From: CAWBRT01 sp963791145
Lineage (GTDB): Bacteria > Acidobacteriota > Terriglobia > Terriglobales > Acidobacteriaceae
NCBI GenBank assembly: GCA_963791145.1
Contig: CAWBRT010000002.1
Location: 124,001 to 188,000, forward strand
DNA: 64,000 nucleotides
Direction of reading: 5' to 3'
In this document: one piece after another, positions 17,380 to 25,545 of the stretch
How positions within the stretch are numbered: the stretch's first letter is position 1
Layout of the letters: every line of letters starts with the position of its first letter
Translations under genes and position numbers: made by a program
The notes under the pieces: model-generated
The model's input: the letters and a program-made list of their open reading frames with translations, nothing else
Database searches by the model: none
Told to the model about the DNA's origin: nothing

Positions 17380-17757
17380 CTACTCGTAATATGTCGCGAT
17401 CGACGTCTCGGTCTCCCAGATGGTGACCCGCCGGACCTCGACACGCCCGCCGGTCTCGTTCTTCAGGCGCGCATTGGCCTGGTCGAAGAAATACTTTGCC
17501 AGGTTCTCAGCCGACGGATTCAGGACGGTGAAGGGTTCCAGGTCGTTGATCATACGGTGATCGAAGTACTCGATCACGTCCTTCACTACCCGCTTCATGT
17601 CCTTGAAATCCAGCAGCAACCCGGCCTGGTCCAGCTCCCGGCCGGCCAGCGTCAGCCGCACGCGGTAATTGTGCCCGTGCGGATGCTCGCACTTTCCCTT
17701 GTAGTTGCGCAGGTAGTGCCCCGCGGCAAACGTTTCTTCTACCGTGACTTCGTACAT
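17380..17757 (-). CDS. queD: 6-carboxytetrahydropterin synthase QueD
   Basis: QueD makes 6-carboxy-5,6,7,8-tetrahydropterin from dihydroneopterin triphosphate. The 125-residue protein has the zinc-binding histidines in FAAGHYL and CEHPHGHNY, the catalytic cysteine in GKCEHPHGH, and the DHRMINDLEPF and ENLAKYFF motifs. The start is ATG 17757. It is first in the queD-queE-queC order and is followed by the D1 palindrome. Confidence 0.95.
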   Translation of the reverse strand: MYEVTVEETFAAGHYLRNYKGKCEHPHGHNYRVRLTLAGRELDQAGLLLDFKDMKRVVKDVIEYFDHRMINDLEPFTVLNPSAENLAKYFFDQANARLKNETGGRVEVRRVTIWETETSIATYYE

Positions 17758-17846
17758 GATTCCTCGGCAGCAGCCAGGCGAAGGCGCTCGCGCGTGCACA
17801 AGCTGCCAACAACTATCTTAACGCGAGCGGGGGAACGGCGCGCCTG

Positions 17847-19914
17847 CTATTCACACCCGAAAAACTCGGCGACGCGGTTCAGCTCGGTAGTGCGGCTGTA
17901 GTTGGGCAGGCTGTTGAGAAAGACCCGCCCGTACTGTTTTTTGAGAATGCGATTGTCCAGCAGCACCAGGACGCCGCGATCGTCGAGCGAGCGTATCAGC
18001 CGCCCGAAGCCCTGCTTGAGCGAGATGACCGCCGATGGAACCTGGTACTGGAAGAAGGCGTTGCCGCCGGCCTCGTCCACCGCCCGGATGCGCGCCGCCA
18101 CCACCGGATCGTTCGGCACGGCGAAGGGCAGCCGGTCGATGATGACGCAGCTCAACTGTTCGCCCTGCACGTCCACCCCCTGCCAGAAAGAGGAGGTGGC
18201 GAAGAGCACGGCATTGGGGCTGGCGCGGAATTCCTCCAGCAGAGCGTTCTTGGGCGCGCTGCCCTGCAGCAGCAGCTTGTATTCCAGCTCGCCCAGGAGC
18301 CGCTTGTAGACCTGGTTCATCTGGGCGTAGCTGGTGAACAGGCAAAAGGCGCGGCCGCGGGTGATCTCGAGCACCTCGCGTATGCGTGCGGCGGCGCGCT
18401 CGGCGAAGCCGGGTTCGCGCGGATCGGGCAGCTCCGGCGGGATGTACAGCAGAGCCTGGCTCTCGTAATCGAAGTGTGAGGGAACGATCAGCTCGCGCGC
18501 GTTCTCGATTCCCAGCCGCTGGCGAATGTAGTCGAAGCCGCCGCTTACGGCCAGCGTCGCCGAGGTCAGAACCGCCGTTTCAATCTGCTCGAAGACGGTC
18601 TGGCGCAGAATGGCGGAGACGTCGATGGGCGTGGCCTGCAGGAAGACATGCTGCCTGCCTCCAGCCTGGCGGGCGCCGCGTGATGGCGCTCCCGCGCGGC
18701 GCTCGATCCAGTACACGGTGTTGCGCTCGCTCGATTCCAGCAGGAAGCCGAGCTGCACCCGCAATTCCTCTGCGCGGCGAGCGAGGCGAAAAATCTCGTC
18801 GGGCTTGTTCTTCAGTCCCTGCAACTCGAGCCCGAGCTGCGCCAGTCCGGCCTGCAGGGCCATGAACTCGTCACCGCTCTCCTCCAGGAACTCGCGGCGG
18901 TTCTGGAACTCGAAGCGGCCTTCGCCGGGCGGCAGCACGGAGAAGAACAACTGCGCCCGCTCCCGCACCCGCCGCACCGCATCCGCCAGCGGACGCGAGG
19001 CGATGGCGTTGCGCTGGAGAGAGACTTCCACGTCGCGCAGCAGATCCTCCACCCGCAGGTTGCTGACGGTAATGCCGAAGTAGCTGCTGGCAACGTCTTC
19101 CAGCTCGTGCGCCTCGTCGAAGATGACCACGCCGGCTTCGGGCAGTACGCCGGCATCGGGAGCATCTTCCGCCGCCTGCTTCACCGCCAGGTCGGCGAAG
19201 AAGAGGTGATGATTGACGATGACCACGTCGCTTTCGGCGGCCTTGCGCCGCATCTCGGTGATGAAGCAGCGGTCCCACTGCTGGCACTTGGTGCCCAGGC
19301 AGTTTTCGGTGCGTGGCATCGAGGCGCGGCCACAGCTGGCCGCTCTCGGGAAGCCCGGACAGCTCGGCGCGGTCGCCGGTCTCGGTGGTCTTCTCCCATT
19401 CGCTGATGGTGCGATAGTGCTCGATCTCTTCCAGGCCGCTCAGAATGGGCGCATTGGCCAGGTCGTAGAGCTTCTTCCGGCAGAGATAATTGGCGCGGCC
19501 CTTCATGTAGCAGACACGCAATCGGTCTCGGGAGGCATCGCGCCCGGCCGCTGCCTCTGCGTCGCCTGCGGCGGCAGACGCCTTCGCCGGGGTCGCAAAC
19601 AGCGCCTCTTCGAGGAAGGGAACGTCCTTGTAGAAGAGCTGTTCCTGCAGGGTCTTGGTGCCGGTGGAGATGATCACCCGCTTGCCTGAGCGCAGCACGG
19701 GAATGAGGTAGGCGAGGGTTTTGCCGGTTCCGGTTCCGGCTTCGACGATCAGGTGCCGCCGCTCGGCCAGCGCCTGCTCGATGGCCTGCGCCATGACCAG
19801 TTGCCCGCGGCGAAATTCGTACGCCGGGTGCGTGCGCGAAAGCACGCCGCCGGGGCCGAAGAAGCCATGCAGCGTTCCGGATGTCAAACCCGCGGGCTGT
19901 GTCGGAATAGACAA
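17847..19914 (-). CDS. dinG: DinG/XPD-type ATP-dependent DNA helicase (one frameshift)
   Basis: This is a superfamily 2 helicase of the iron-sulfur DinG/XPD type, which unwinds 5'-tailed DNA, D-loops or R-loops. The Walker A box is EAGTGTGKTLAY, the DEAH box is VIFDEAHELEDV, and the four cluster cysteines are seen in VCYMKGRANYLC, ENCLGTKC and DRC. The C-terminal helicase half has SFWQGVDVQGEQL and GFGRLIRSLDDRG. The frame changes near 19325, between the second and third cysteines; the two parts together give about 690 residues. The gene heads the minus-strand run that includes queD. Confidence 0.92.
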
Positions 19915-19975
19915 GAGAATCTGGTTGATGATAACCCCGGAAACCCGGCCGGCAACGTGGAACCGTTACGCTGAG

Positions 19976-20365
19976 TTACCACAACTCCAAAGATAAGCCG
20001 TCTATGGCCTCAAAGTGAGAATCACGCGTCACCAGCGTGAGTTCGTGCTGCTGCGCGAGGGCCGCAATCCAGACATCGTTTTCGGGAATGGGGGTGCCCT
20101 TTCCACGAAGACGGTTTTTCACACCGGCATAGGCTGCGGCCGTGCCCCGGTCGCAATCGAGAACCAGGAGGGAACGAGCCAAATCATCCAGGCGAGCCAG
20201 GTTCTGCTCCACGCGAATCGAGGCCAGTGCGCCGTACCTCAGTTCCCCAAGCACAGGCACGCAAAGGAAGACCTCCTGTTGTTTCTGCAGGCGGTCCATT
20301 ACCTCGGGATCGCCCGCAAACAGTGCGATCAGCACGTTAGTGTCCGCAAGCACCCTACCACTCAT
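19976..20365 (-). CDS. PIN-domain toxin, VapC-like
   Basis: The 129-residue PIN domain has all the acidic active-site residues: D in VLADTNVLIALFAG, E in VPVLGELRYGA, D in PENDVWIAALA and D in VTRDSHFEAI. VapC toxins are Mg2+-dependent endoribonucleases that cut tRNA or rRNA and are held in check by a cognate antitoxin. The gene overlaps the upstream gene by 11 bp on the same strand, the usual arrangement of an antitoxin-toxin operon. Function as a toxin is inferred. Confidence 0.9.
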   Translation of the reverse strand: MSGRVLADTNVLIALFAGDPEVMDRLQKQQEVFLCVPVLGELRYGALASIRVEQNLARLDDLARSLLVLDCDRGTAAAYAGVKNRLRGKGTPIPENDVWIAALAQQHELTLVTRDSHFEAIDGLSLELW

Positions 20366-20840
20366 TTCGGTCCACCCGTTCGCATCCGGAGCTGATTGCC
20401 TCGGACATCTTCTGCAGGTCGAATGCGGAGATGGCGCCGACAAATGTCAGCAGAACGGCAGGGCTGCTGGATCCTCCTCCCCGGATCGGCCGTTGAATGT
20501 AGTCTTCTAAATACCAATCGACTAATGGCCGGTACTTGGGCGGCAACTGGTCTTTGTCAGGGTGGGTTTTTCCCTTTCGCTCCGGGTGGGTGGGGTCGCC
20601 GGGACGATATAGTCTTCGGCGGCCACGGGCCGTCTCGTGTAGCATGCGATACTGAGCAGGGCTGCGCGGGTTCGACGCCACACAATGGCTCACAAGGTGT
20701 TGCGAGACTCCCGGCCGGTTGTCCTGAAATTCCCGTTGCACCCGTTTCTGGAGTTCGGCGAGCGCAAAATCTTCCGCCTCGGGGTGCTCTTGGTGGAGGA
20801 GTGCGGTTACGATCCAGGCCTCGTCAGCTACTCGTATCAT
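20355..20840 (-). CDS. Putative antitoxin partner of the VapC-like protein
   Basis: The 161-residue protein precedes and overlaps the PIN gene and has a good ribosome-binding site (CAGGAG) before the ATG at 20840. It is much longer than ordinary VapB antitoxins and I see no AbrB, ribbon-helix-helix or Phd domain. Residues 1-110 (YRMLHETARGRRRLYRPGD, PPKYRPLVDWY) resemble a winged-helix-like domain seen beside nucleases. The last 30 residues (FDLQKMSEAISSGCERVDRN) look like a toxin-contacting tail. The antitoxin role is inferred from position, overlap and the paired repeats upstream. Confidence 0.6.
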   Translation of the reverse strand: MIRVADEAWIVTALLHQEHPEAEDFALAELQKRVQREFQDNRPGVSQHLVSHCVASNPRSPAQYRMLHETARGRRRLYRPGDPTHPERKGKTHPDKDQLPPKYRPLVDWYLEDYIQRPIRGGGSSSPAVLLTFVGAISAFDLQKMSEAISSGCERVDRNEW

Positions 20841-20871
20841 GTTTGTATCTCCTGATGCGAGTTTTTGTAGT

Positions 20872-20908
20872 AAACGACCAAATTTTATATGTTACACGAC
20901 AAACTTTC
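20872..20908. promoter_or_regulatory. Possible autoregulatory operator of the toxin-antitoxin operon
   Basis: Two direct repeats, AAACGACCAAATTTT (20872-20886) and ACACGACAAACTTTC (20894-20908), lie 22 bp apart, two helical turns. They sit in the 79-bp gap between the antitoxin start (20840, minus) and the der start (20920, plus), the expected site for autorepression. There is no direct evidence for binding. Confidence 0.35.
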
Positions 20909-20919
20909 AAGTCAAATCC

Positions 20920-22464
20920 GTGATCCGCGCTAATCCAATTCCGCTGGTAGCTATTGTCGGCCGGCCGAATGTCGGCAAGTCCACGCTGTTTAACCGCATT
21001 GTGGGCTCGCGGCGGGCAATCGTCGGCGATGAGCCGGGCATCACCCGCGACCGTCTTTATGGCGAAGGCTACTGGCTCGGACGGCGCTTCCGGGTGGTCG
21101 ATACCGGAGGCATTATTCCGGAGGAGAAGGAGTTCATTCCCGCCGAGATCTTCCGCCAGGCGCGGGTGGCGCTGGAGGAAGCCGCGGCGGTGGTGATGGT
21201 GGTCGATGCCCGCACGGAGCTGGCCGCGCCCGACCTGGAACTGGCGCGGCTGTTGCAGCGCATCGGCAAGCCGCTGTTCCTGGCCGTGAACAAGATTGAC
21301 TCTCCCAAGCAGGAAGGCGAGGTGGAGGAGTTTCGCCGTCTCGGCATACGCAATATGCTGCCGGTCTCGGCCGAACATGGCGACGGCGTGGCTGAGCTGC
21401 TGGATGCGCTGCTGGAAGTCATACCCGCCGTGCCGGAGGAGCCGGAAACGGCGCCAAAGTCTTCGCGTGCCAGCCGTCGGGCGGCGGTAGAGGAGCGAAC
21501 TGCAGGTCCTTCGACTCAGCGCCCGCAGACAGACGGCGGGCGCTTCGCTCAGGATGACGCCTCGTTTGTAACTGACGAGTCCGGTCAGCAAGAATCCGCC
21601 GAACCTGCCGAGCGAGAGCCCAAAGAGATCAAAGTGGCCATCATCGGGCGGCCGAATGTCGGCAAATCGACGCTGCTCAATCAACTGACCGGAAGCTCAC
21701 GCGCCATCGTTTCGCCGGTTGCCGGAACCACTCGCGACGCCGTCGACGAAGTTGTAGAGCGCAACGGCCGAAGCTACCGCTTCATCGACACGGCAGGGAT
21801 TCGCCGCAAGGGCAAGACGAAGCTGATGGCTGAGAAGCTCTCGGTCGTCATGGCCCGCAAGCACCTGGAAGCCGCCGACGTGGTGCTGATGATGATCGAC
21901 GCCAGCGAAGGCGTGTCAGCCTCCGACGCTACCATCGCCGGCTATGCCCACGAGAGCGGGCGCTCGGTGATCCTGGTGGTCAACAAATGGGACCTGGTCA
22001 CCACCGCCCGTGGCGATGGGAAGCCAGCCTCCGACAGCCGCATTTTCGAGGAACAGGCGCGCCGCGTGCTGAAGTTCCTGGACTATGCGCCCATGGTATT
22101 TATCTCAGCCAGCAGCGGGCGCAACGTGGAGAAGGTCTTCCCGCTGCTCGAGTTGGTGGCGGGCGAGCGCCGCAAGCGGGTCTCGACCGGGGAGATGAAC
22201 CGCTTCCTGCGCCAGGTGGATTTCGAGCGCGCCTCCGTGCCGGCTTCACGCAAGGTGAAGATCTATTACATGACGCAAACGGCGGTCGCTCCGCCGACCT
22301 TCGTGCTCTTCACCGACAAAGACGTGAAGCTGCATTTCTCCTACGAGCGCTTTCTGCAGAACCAGATTCGCAAGCACTTCAAGTTCGTCGGTACGCCCAT
22401 CTGGATCAAGATACGCCCCCGTAAGCGCCGCGGCTTCGTGGCCGGGCGAAAGGCGAAGCGGTAA
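20920..22464 (+). CDS. der: GTPase Der (EngA)
   Basis: Der is a double-GTPase needed for 50S ribosome assembly. Both G domains are complete: IVGRPNVGKSTLFNR with VDTGGI and NKID in the first, IIGRPNVGKSTLLNQ with IDTAGIRR and NKWD in the second, then the KH-like C-terminal domain. The start is the GTG at 20920 (VIRANPIPLVAIVGR). The linker between the G domains is unusually long, and part of it (residues about 196-218) is translated from a copy of a dispersed palindromic repeat (21505-21573). The 514-residue length reflects this. Confidence 0.95.
   Translation: MIRANPIPLVAIVGRPNVGKSTLFNRIVGSRRAIVGDEPGITRDRLYGEGYWLGRRFRVVDTGGIIPEEKEFIPAEIFRQARVALEEAAAVVMVVDARTELAAPDLELARLLQRIGKPLFLAVNKIDSPKQEGEVEEFRRLGIRNMLPVSAEHGDGVAELLDALLEVIPAVPEEPETAPKSSRASRRAAVEERTAGPSTQRPQTDGGRFAQDDASFVTDESGQQESAEPAEREPKEIKVAIIGRPNVGKSTLLNQLTGSSRAIVSPVAGTTRDAVDEVVERNGRSYRFIDTAGIRRKGKTKLMAEKLSVVMARKHLEAADVVLMMIDASEGVSASDATIAGYAHESGRSVILVVNKWDLVTTARGDGKPASDSRIFEEQARRVLKFLDYAPMVFISASSGRNVEKVFPLLELVAGERRKRVSTGEMNRFLRQVDFERASVPASRKVKIYYMTQTAVAPPTFVLFTDKDVKLHFSYERFLQNQIRKHFKFVGTPIWIKIRPRKRRGFVAGRKAKR
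21505..21573. repeat. Dispersed palindromic repeat inserted in frame in der
   Basis: The segment begins GGTCCTTCGACTCAGC and ends CGCTCAGGATGACGCCTCG, with an 8-bp inverted repeat GCGCCCGC/GCGGGCGC at 21519-21526 and 21536-21543. It matches the intergenic copy at 8179-8262 at both ends and more weakly 52262-52325. It adds no frameshift to der. Confidence 0.85.
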
Positions 22465-22603
22465 GTTCAGCCGCGGCCTTGGTTGCTTGTAGCGGAGAGG
22501 TGAGTACTCTTATCGCTTGGTCATTCCTGAGCGCGCCTCCGCTCGCCATGACACCTCTTTTGGCACGGGAGTCGATGAAATCCCTTGTAGCCAGCCAAGT
22601 GAG

Positions 22604-22640
22604 CAAAGAAAAAGGCTCTCGGGACAGCTCACCGAGAACC
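22604..22640 (-). terminator. Rho-independent terminator
   Basis: On the minus strand GGTTCTCGG and CCGAGAGCC form a perfect 9-bp stem (with one G-T pair) followed by TTTTTCTTT. It lies 30 bp past the stop of the membrane protein gene at 22671 and supports that gene being real. It also lies downstream of der but points the other way. Confidence 0.8.
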
Positions 22641-22670
22641 TGTTTCCGCGCGCAAAATTCGCTCAGGCGC

Positions 22671-23138
22671 TCATGCAGCACGCCTGATACTCTCATTCGA
22701 TTCCTGATCCACCCCGGATGGTGGCCTGACGAGCCTGGTTTTTTCCGGCAGCCAGATCCGCAACAGCAGGATCAGCATGGCCAGGCATCCCCAGATCTTC
22801 GGGTCGGGCATGGCGGCGGAGATCAAGCCTGCGCGCACCTCGCGCGCGGTCGCCGCCGGGCCAAACCTCTCCAGGGCCGCGCGGGCCGAGTCGGTAGTGC
22901 CCGAACTGCTCTCCGGGCCGTCCCATCCCGCGCGGGCAGGGGTAAAGCGCTCCTGCTGCGGGCGTGGATTCGAGAGCAGCTTCTGAATATCGGGCTGGAT
23001 GGGCGAGCCTCCGGCGAGGGCCGAGAACGCGGCGATCAGGACAATGACTTGTAACCAACCCCGAGACCATGGTCGCATCCCCGCTTGGATGCGAGTCCGA
23101 ACTGCCACGGCAGCGGCTTGTATGCGCTCCGGCGCCAT
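22671..23138 (-). CDS. Hypothetical membrane protein
   Basis: I do not recognise this gene. From the ATG at 23138 the product has 155 residues, with an N-terminal hydrophobic segment (GWLQVIVLIAAFSALAGG), a polar middle rich in Pro, Ser and Gly, and a C-terminal membrane segment (WGCLAMLILLLRIWLP). ATG 23078 is an alternative start right at the first membrane segment. A good terminator follows. The antisense strand offers nothing better. Confidence 0.5.
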   Translation of the reverse strand: MAPERIQAAAVAVRTRIQAGMRPWSRGWLQVIVLIAAFSALAGGSPIQPDIQKLLSNPRPQQERFTPARAGWDGPESSSGTTDSARAALERFGPAATAREVRAGLISAAMPDPKIWGCLAMLILLLRIWLPEKTRLVRPPSGVDQESNESIRRAA

Positions 23139-23339
23139 GCCCTCGATCCGGCAGAGCCATTTTTCGCCTTGAGCAGGGTTTATAGCAGGTCGGTCCCAAC
23201 CGGGAAAATTGCCTTTGTTGGCCAGGTCGCGGGTCAGGTAAAGCAGCCTGGAACTAAGCACTAAGTGGCAGTAACTAAGACGGGTTACCGGGAACTGGAC
23301 TGTGCTGCCGCATGTTAAGATTGCAACAGTGACTCGCGA

Positions 23340-24023
23340 GTGAGCTTCTTGATTGAGTTAGCTCCATCGATTCTGTCGGCAGACTTTGCCCGGCTGGCCG
23401 AGCAGGTGCGTCCTGCGCTGGAGGGGGGCGGGAGTGTGCTTCACGTGGACGTCATGGATGGTCACTTTGTGCCCAACCTGACGGTCGGGCCGGCGACGGT
23501 TTCGGCCCTGCGCAAAGTCGTGAAGGTCCCGCTGGATTGCCACCTGATGGTCGAGAACCCCGACGAGTTCATTCCCGCCTTCGTGCAGGCGGGAGCGAAC
23601 TGGATCTCGGTTCACCAGGAGGCTTGTGTTCACCTGCATCGCACCCTGGAGCACATCAAGTCTCACGGGGCTCTGGCTGGCGTGGTCATCAATCCGGCTA
23701 CTCCGGTTGGAACCCTGGAAGCCGTGCTGTACATGGTGGATTATGTGCTCGTGATGTCGGTGAACCCCGGTTTCGGCGGGCAGGAGTTCATTCCGTATTC
23801 GCTGGAGAAGATTCGCCAGCTGGCCATGATGCGCTCCGCGCATGGCTACGCATTCCGCATTGAGGTGGATGGCGGCATCGCTCTCGATACCATCGCCGAA
23901 GTGGTGCGGGCGGGAGCGGAGATACTGGTTGCCGGGAGTGCCGTTTTCGGCCACGGCGATATTCGCCGGAACGTAGAAAGCTTATTACAGACGGCCCGAA
24001 CGGCCACAGTTCAGCGGGTGTAG
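23340..24023 (+). CDS. rpe: Ribulose-phosphate 3-epimerase
   Basis: Rpe interconverts ribulose 5-phosphate and xylulose 5-phosphate in the pentose phosphate pathway. The TIM-barrel protein shows LAPSILSADFARL, the metal-site strand HVDVMDGHFVPNLTVGP, VMSVNPGFGGQ and the C-terminal VDGGI phosphate-binding loop. It starts at GTG 23340 and has 227 residues. The BamD-like gene follows after 22 bp. Confidence 0.96.
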   Translation: MSFLIELAPSILSADFARLAEQVRPALEGGGSVLHVDVMDGHFVPNLTVGPATVSALRKVVKVPLDCHLMVENPDEFIPAFVQAGANWISVHQEACVHLHRTLEHIKSHGALAGVVINPATPVGTLEAVLYMVDYVLVMSVNPGFGGQEFIPYSLEKIRQLAMMRSAHGYAFRIEVDGGIALDTIAEVVRAGAEILVAGSAVFGHGDIRRNVESLLQTARTATVQRV

Positions 24024-24045
24024 CCCGCTCTCAGAGGTGCAAGGG

Positions 24046-25362
24046 ATGTATCGTCGCGCAATCATGGTTGTCCTGATCGGGTCGCTGCTGTTTCTGGCGA
24101 TCGCTTGCGGCAAGAAGAAAACCAAGAACCCGCTGGCGCAGATCGACTCGAAACAGCCGGAGAAGGTGCTGTTCGACAAAGCCATGGAGGCCATGCGCAC
24201 TCGCAAGTGGGAAACCGCGCGCCTCAACCTGCAGACCCTGATCAATACCTATCCCGACTCCGAGTACATCGCCCGCGCCAAGATGGGGGTGGGCGACTCC
24301 TGGCTGGGCGAAGGCGGCGCGGCGGCACTGACCCAGGCGGAGAGCGAGTACAAGGATTTCATTACCTTCTTCCCCAACTTGCCGGAAGCGGCCGAGGCGC
24401 AGATGAAGATCGCCGATATCCATTTCCGGCAGATCGACAAGCCTGACCGCGAAGCTACCCATGCCAAGCGCGCCGAGCAGGAGTACCGCCAGTTGCTGCT
24501 GCAGTTCCCCGACTCCAAGCTGGCCGGTCAGGCACGCGTCAAGCTGCTCCAGGTACAGGAAATTCTGGCCGAGCGCGAGTGGGGCATCGGGCACTATTAC
24601 TACATGCGTGAGAACTGGACCGCGGCCATTGCCCGCCTGAAGACTCTGACCGACACCTATCCGTTGTTCAGCAAGGCCGATGACGCCCTGTTCATGCTGG
24701 GCGATTCCTACGAGCACATGGTGAAATGGGCGAAGGGGGCAAAAATCAAGGAGCCGCTGAAATCCGAGCTCGTGCGCGAGTACAACGACGGCGCGGCGGC
24801 CGCTTACGCGCGCATCGTGACTCGCTATCCGGTGATGTCGCGCGCCAACGAAGCCGGCAAGCGCTTGCAGGCCATGGACCGTCCGGTACCCAAGGCCACG
24901 CCGGAAGCCATCGAGCAGAACAAACGCGAGCAGGCCGGCCGCGGAGCGGGGCTCAGCGTGAAGGGCAAGGCCATGTTGGGCATACACCGCCGTCCGGATT
25001 ACCGGCCGGCCACCAGTGTGGGCCAGCCAACCCTGGTCGATCCGCCGCAGGCCAACGCGGCGCAGATGGTGCAACAGACCAATGAGAGGATTCGCACTGC
25101 TGAGAAAACTCCTGCGCCGGCGGCCGCAGCCAGCAAGGTAACAGCGGAACCCGCGAAGGATAACCCGACGGCAAGCGAGCCGATACCGCGATCGAAGGAG
25201 CCGGAGCAGCCGCCGACCTCCGACGCGCCCGCGCCCGCGCCGCAGCAAGTGAATCAAGTCAGCGCGCCGGCGGGAAGTCAGGCCCAAGACAGTGACAGCC
25301 AGGGAAACTCGTCCAGCAAGGACAAGAAGAAGAGCGGATTGCGCAGGATTGTTCCGTTCTGA
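24046..25362 (+). CDS. bamD: BamD-like outer membrane assembly lipoprotein
   Basis: BamD is a lipoprotein of the complex that folds beta-barrel proteins into the outer membrane. The ATG at 24046 opens a signal peptide with lipobox LLFLAIAC and a lysine-rich start of the mature protein. Residues about 35-250 consist of TPR-type repeats (KALMEAMRTRKWETARL-like, DFITFFPNLPEAAEAQ, ADDALFMLGDSYEHM). The C-terminal 150 residues are Pro/Ala/Ser-rich and probably disordered, an extension absent from E. coli BamD. Assignment is from domain type and context; a general TPR lipoprotein is the alternative. Confidence 0.82.
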   Translation: MYRRAIMVVLIGSLLFLAIACGKKKTKNPLAQIDSKQPEKVLFDKAMEAMRTRKWETARLNLQTLINTYPDSEYIARAKMGVGDSWLGEGGAAALTQAESEYKDFITFFPNLPEAAEAQMKIADIHFRQIDKPDREATHAKRAEQEYRQLLLQFPDSKLAGQARVKLLQVQEILAEREWGIGHYYYMRENWTAAIARLKTLTDTYPLFSKADDALFMLGDSYEHMVKWAKGAKIKEPLKSELVREYNDGAAAAYARIVTRYPVMSRANEAGKRLQAMDRPVPKATPEAIEQNKREQAGRGAGLSVKGKAMLGIHRRPDYRPATSVGQPTLVDPPQANAAQMVQQTNERIRTAEKTPAPAAAASKVTAEPAKDNPTASEPIPRSKEPEQPPTSDAPAPAPQQVNQVSAPAGSQAQDSDSQGNSSSKDKKKSGLRRIVPF

Positions 25363-25545
25363 CCCGCCGATGCCATCGCCAACTGGCTCTGTGGCAGCGG
25401 CAGCCCGCTTTTGTCCGGTGACGAGGGAGATAATTTCCCGGCTTCGCGGGGGCTGACAAAGTTTGGCAGCTCAGTGAATCCATGCATTGACGCCGCCGAT
25501 AGGAAGCAGTAACGTCACTGCGTCAATGGTAAAGGTGGTTGTTCC

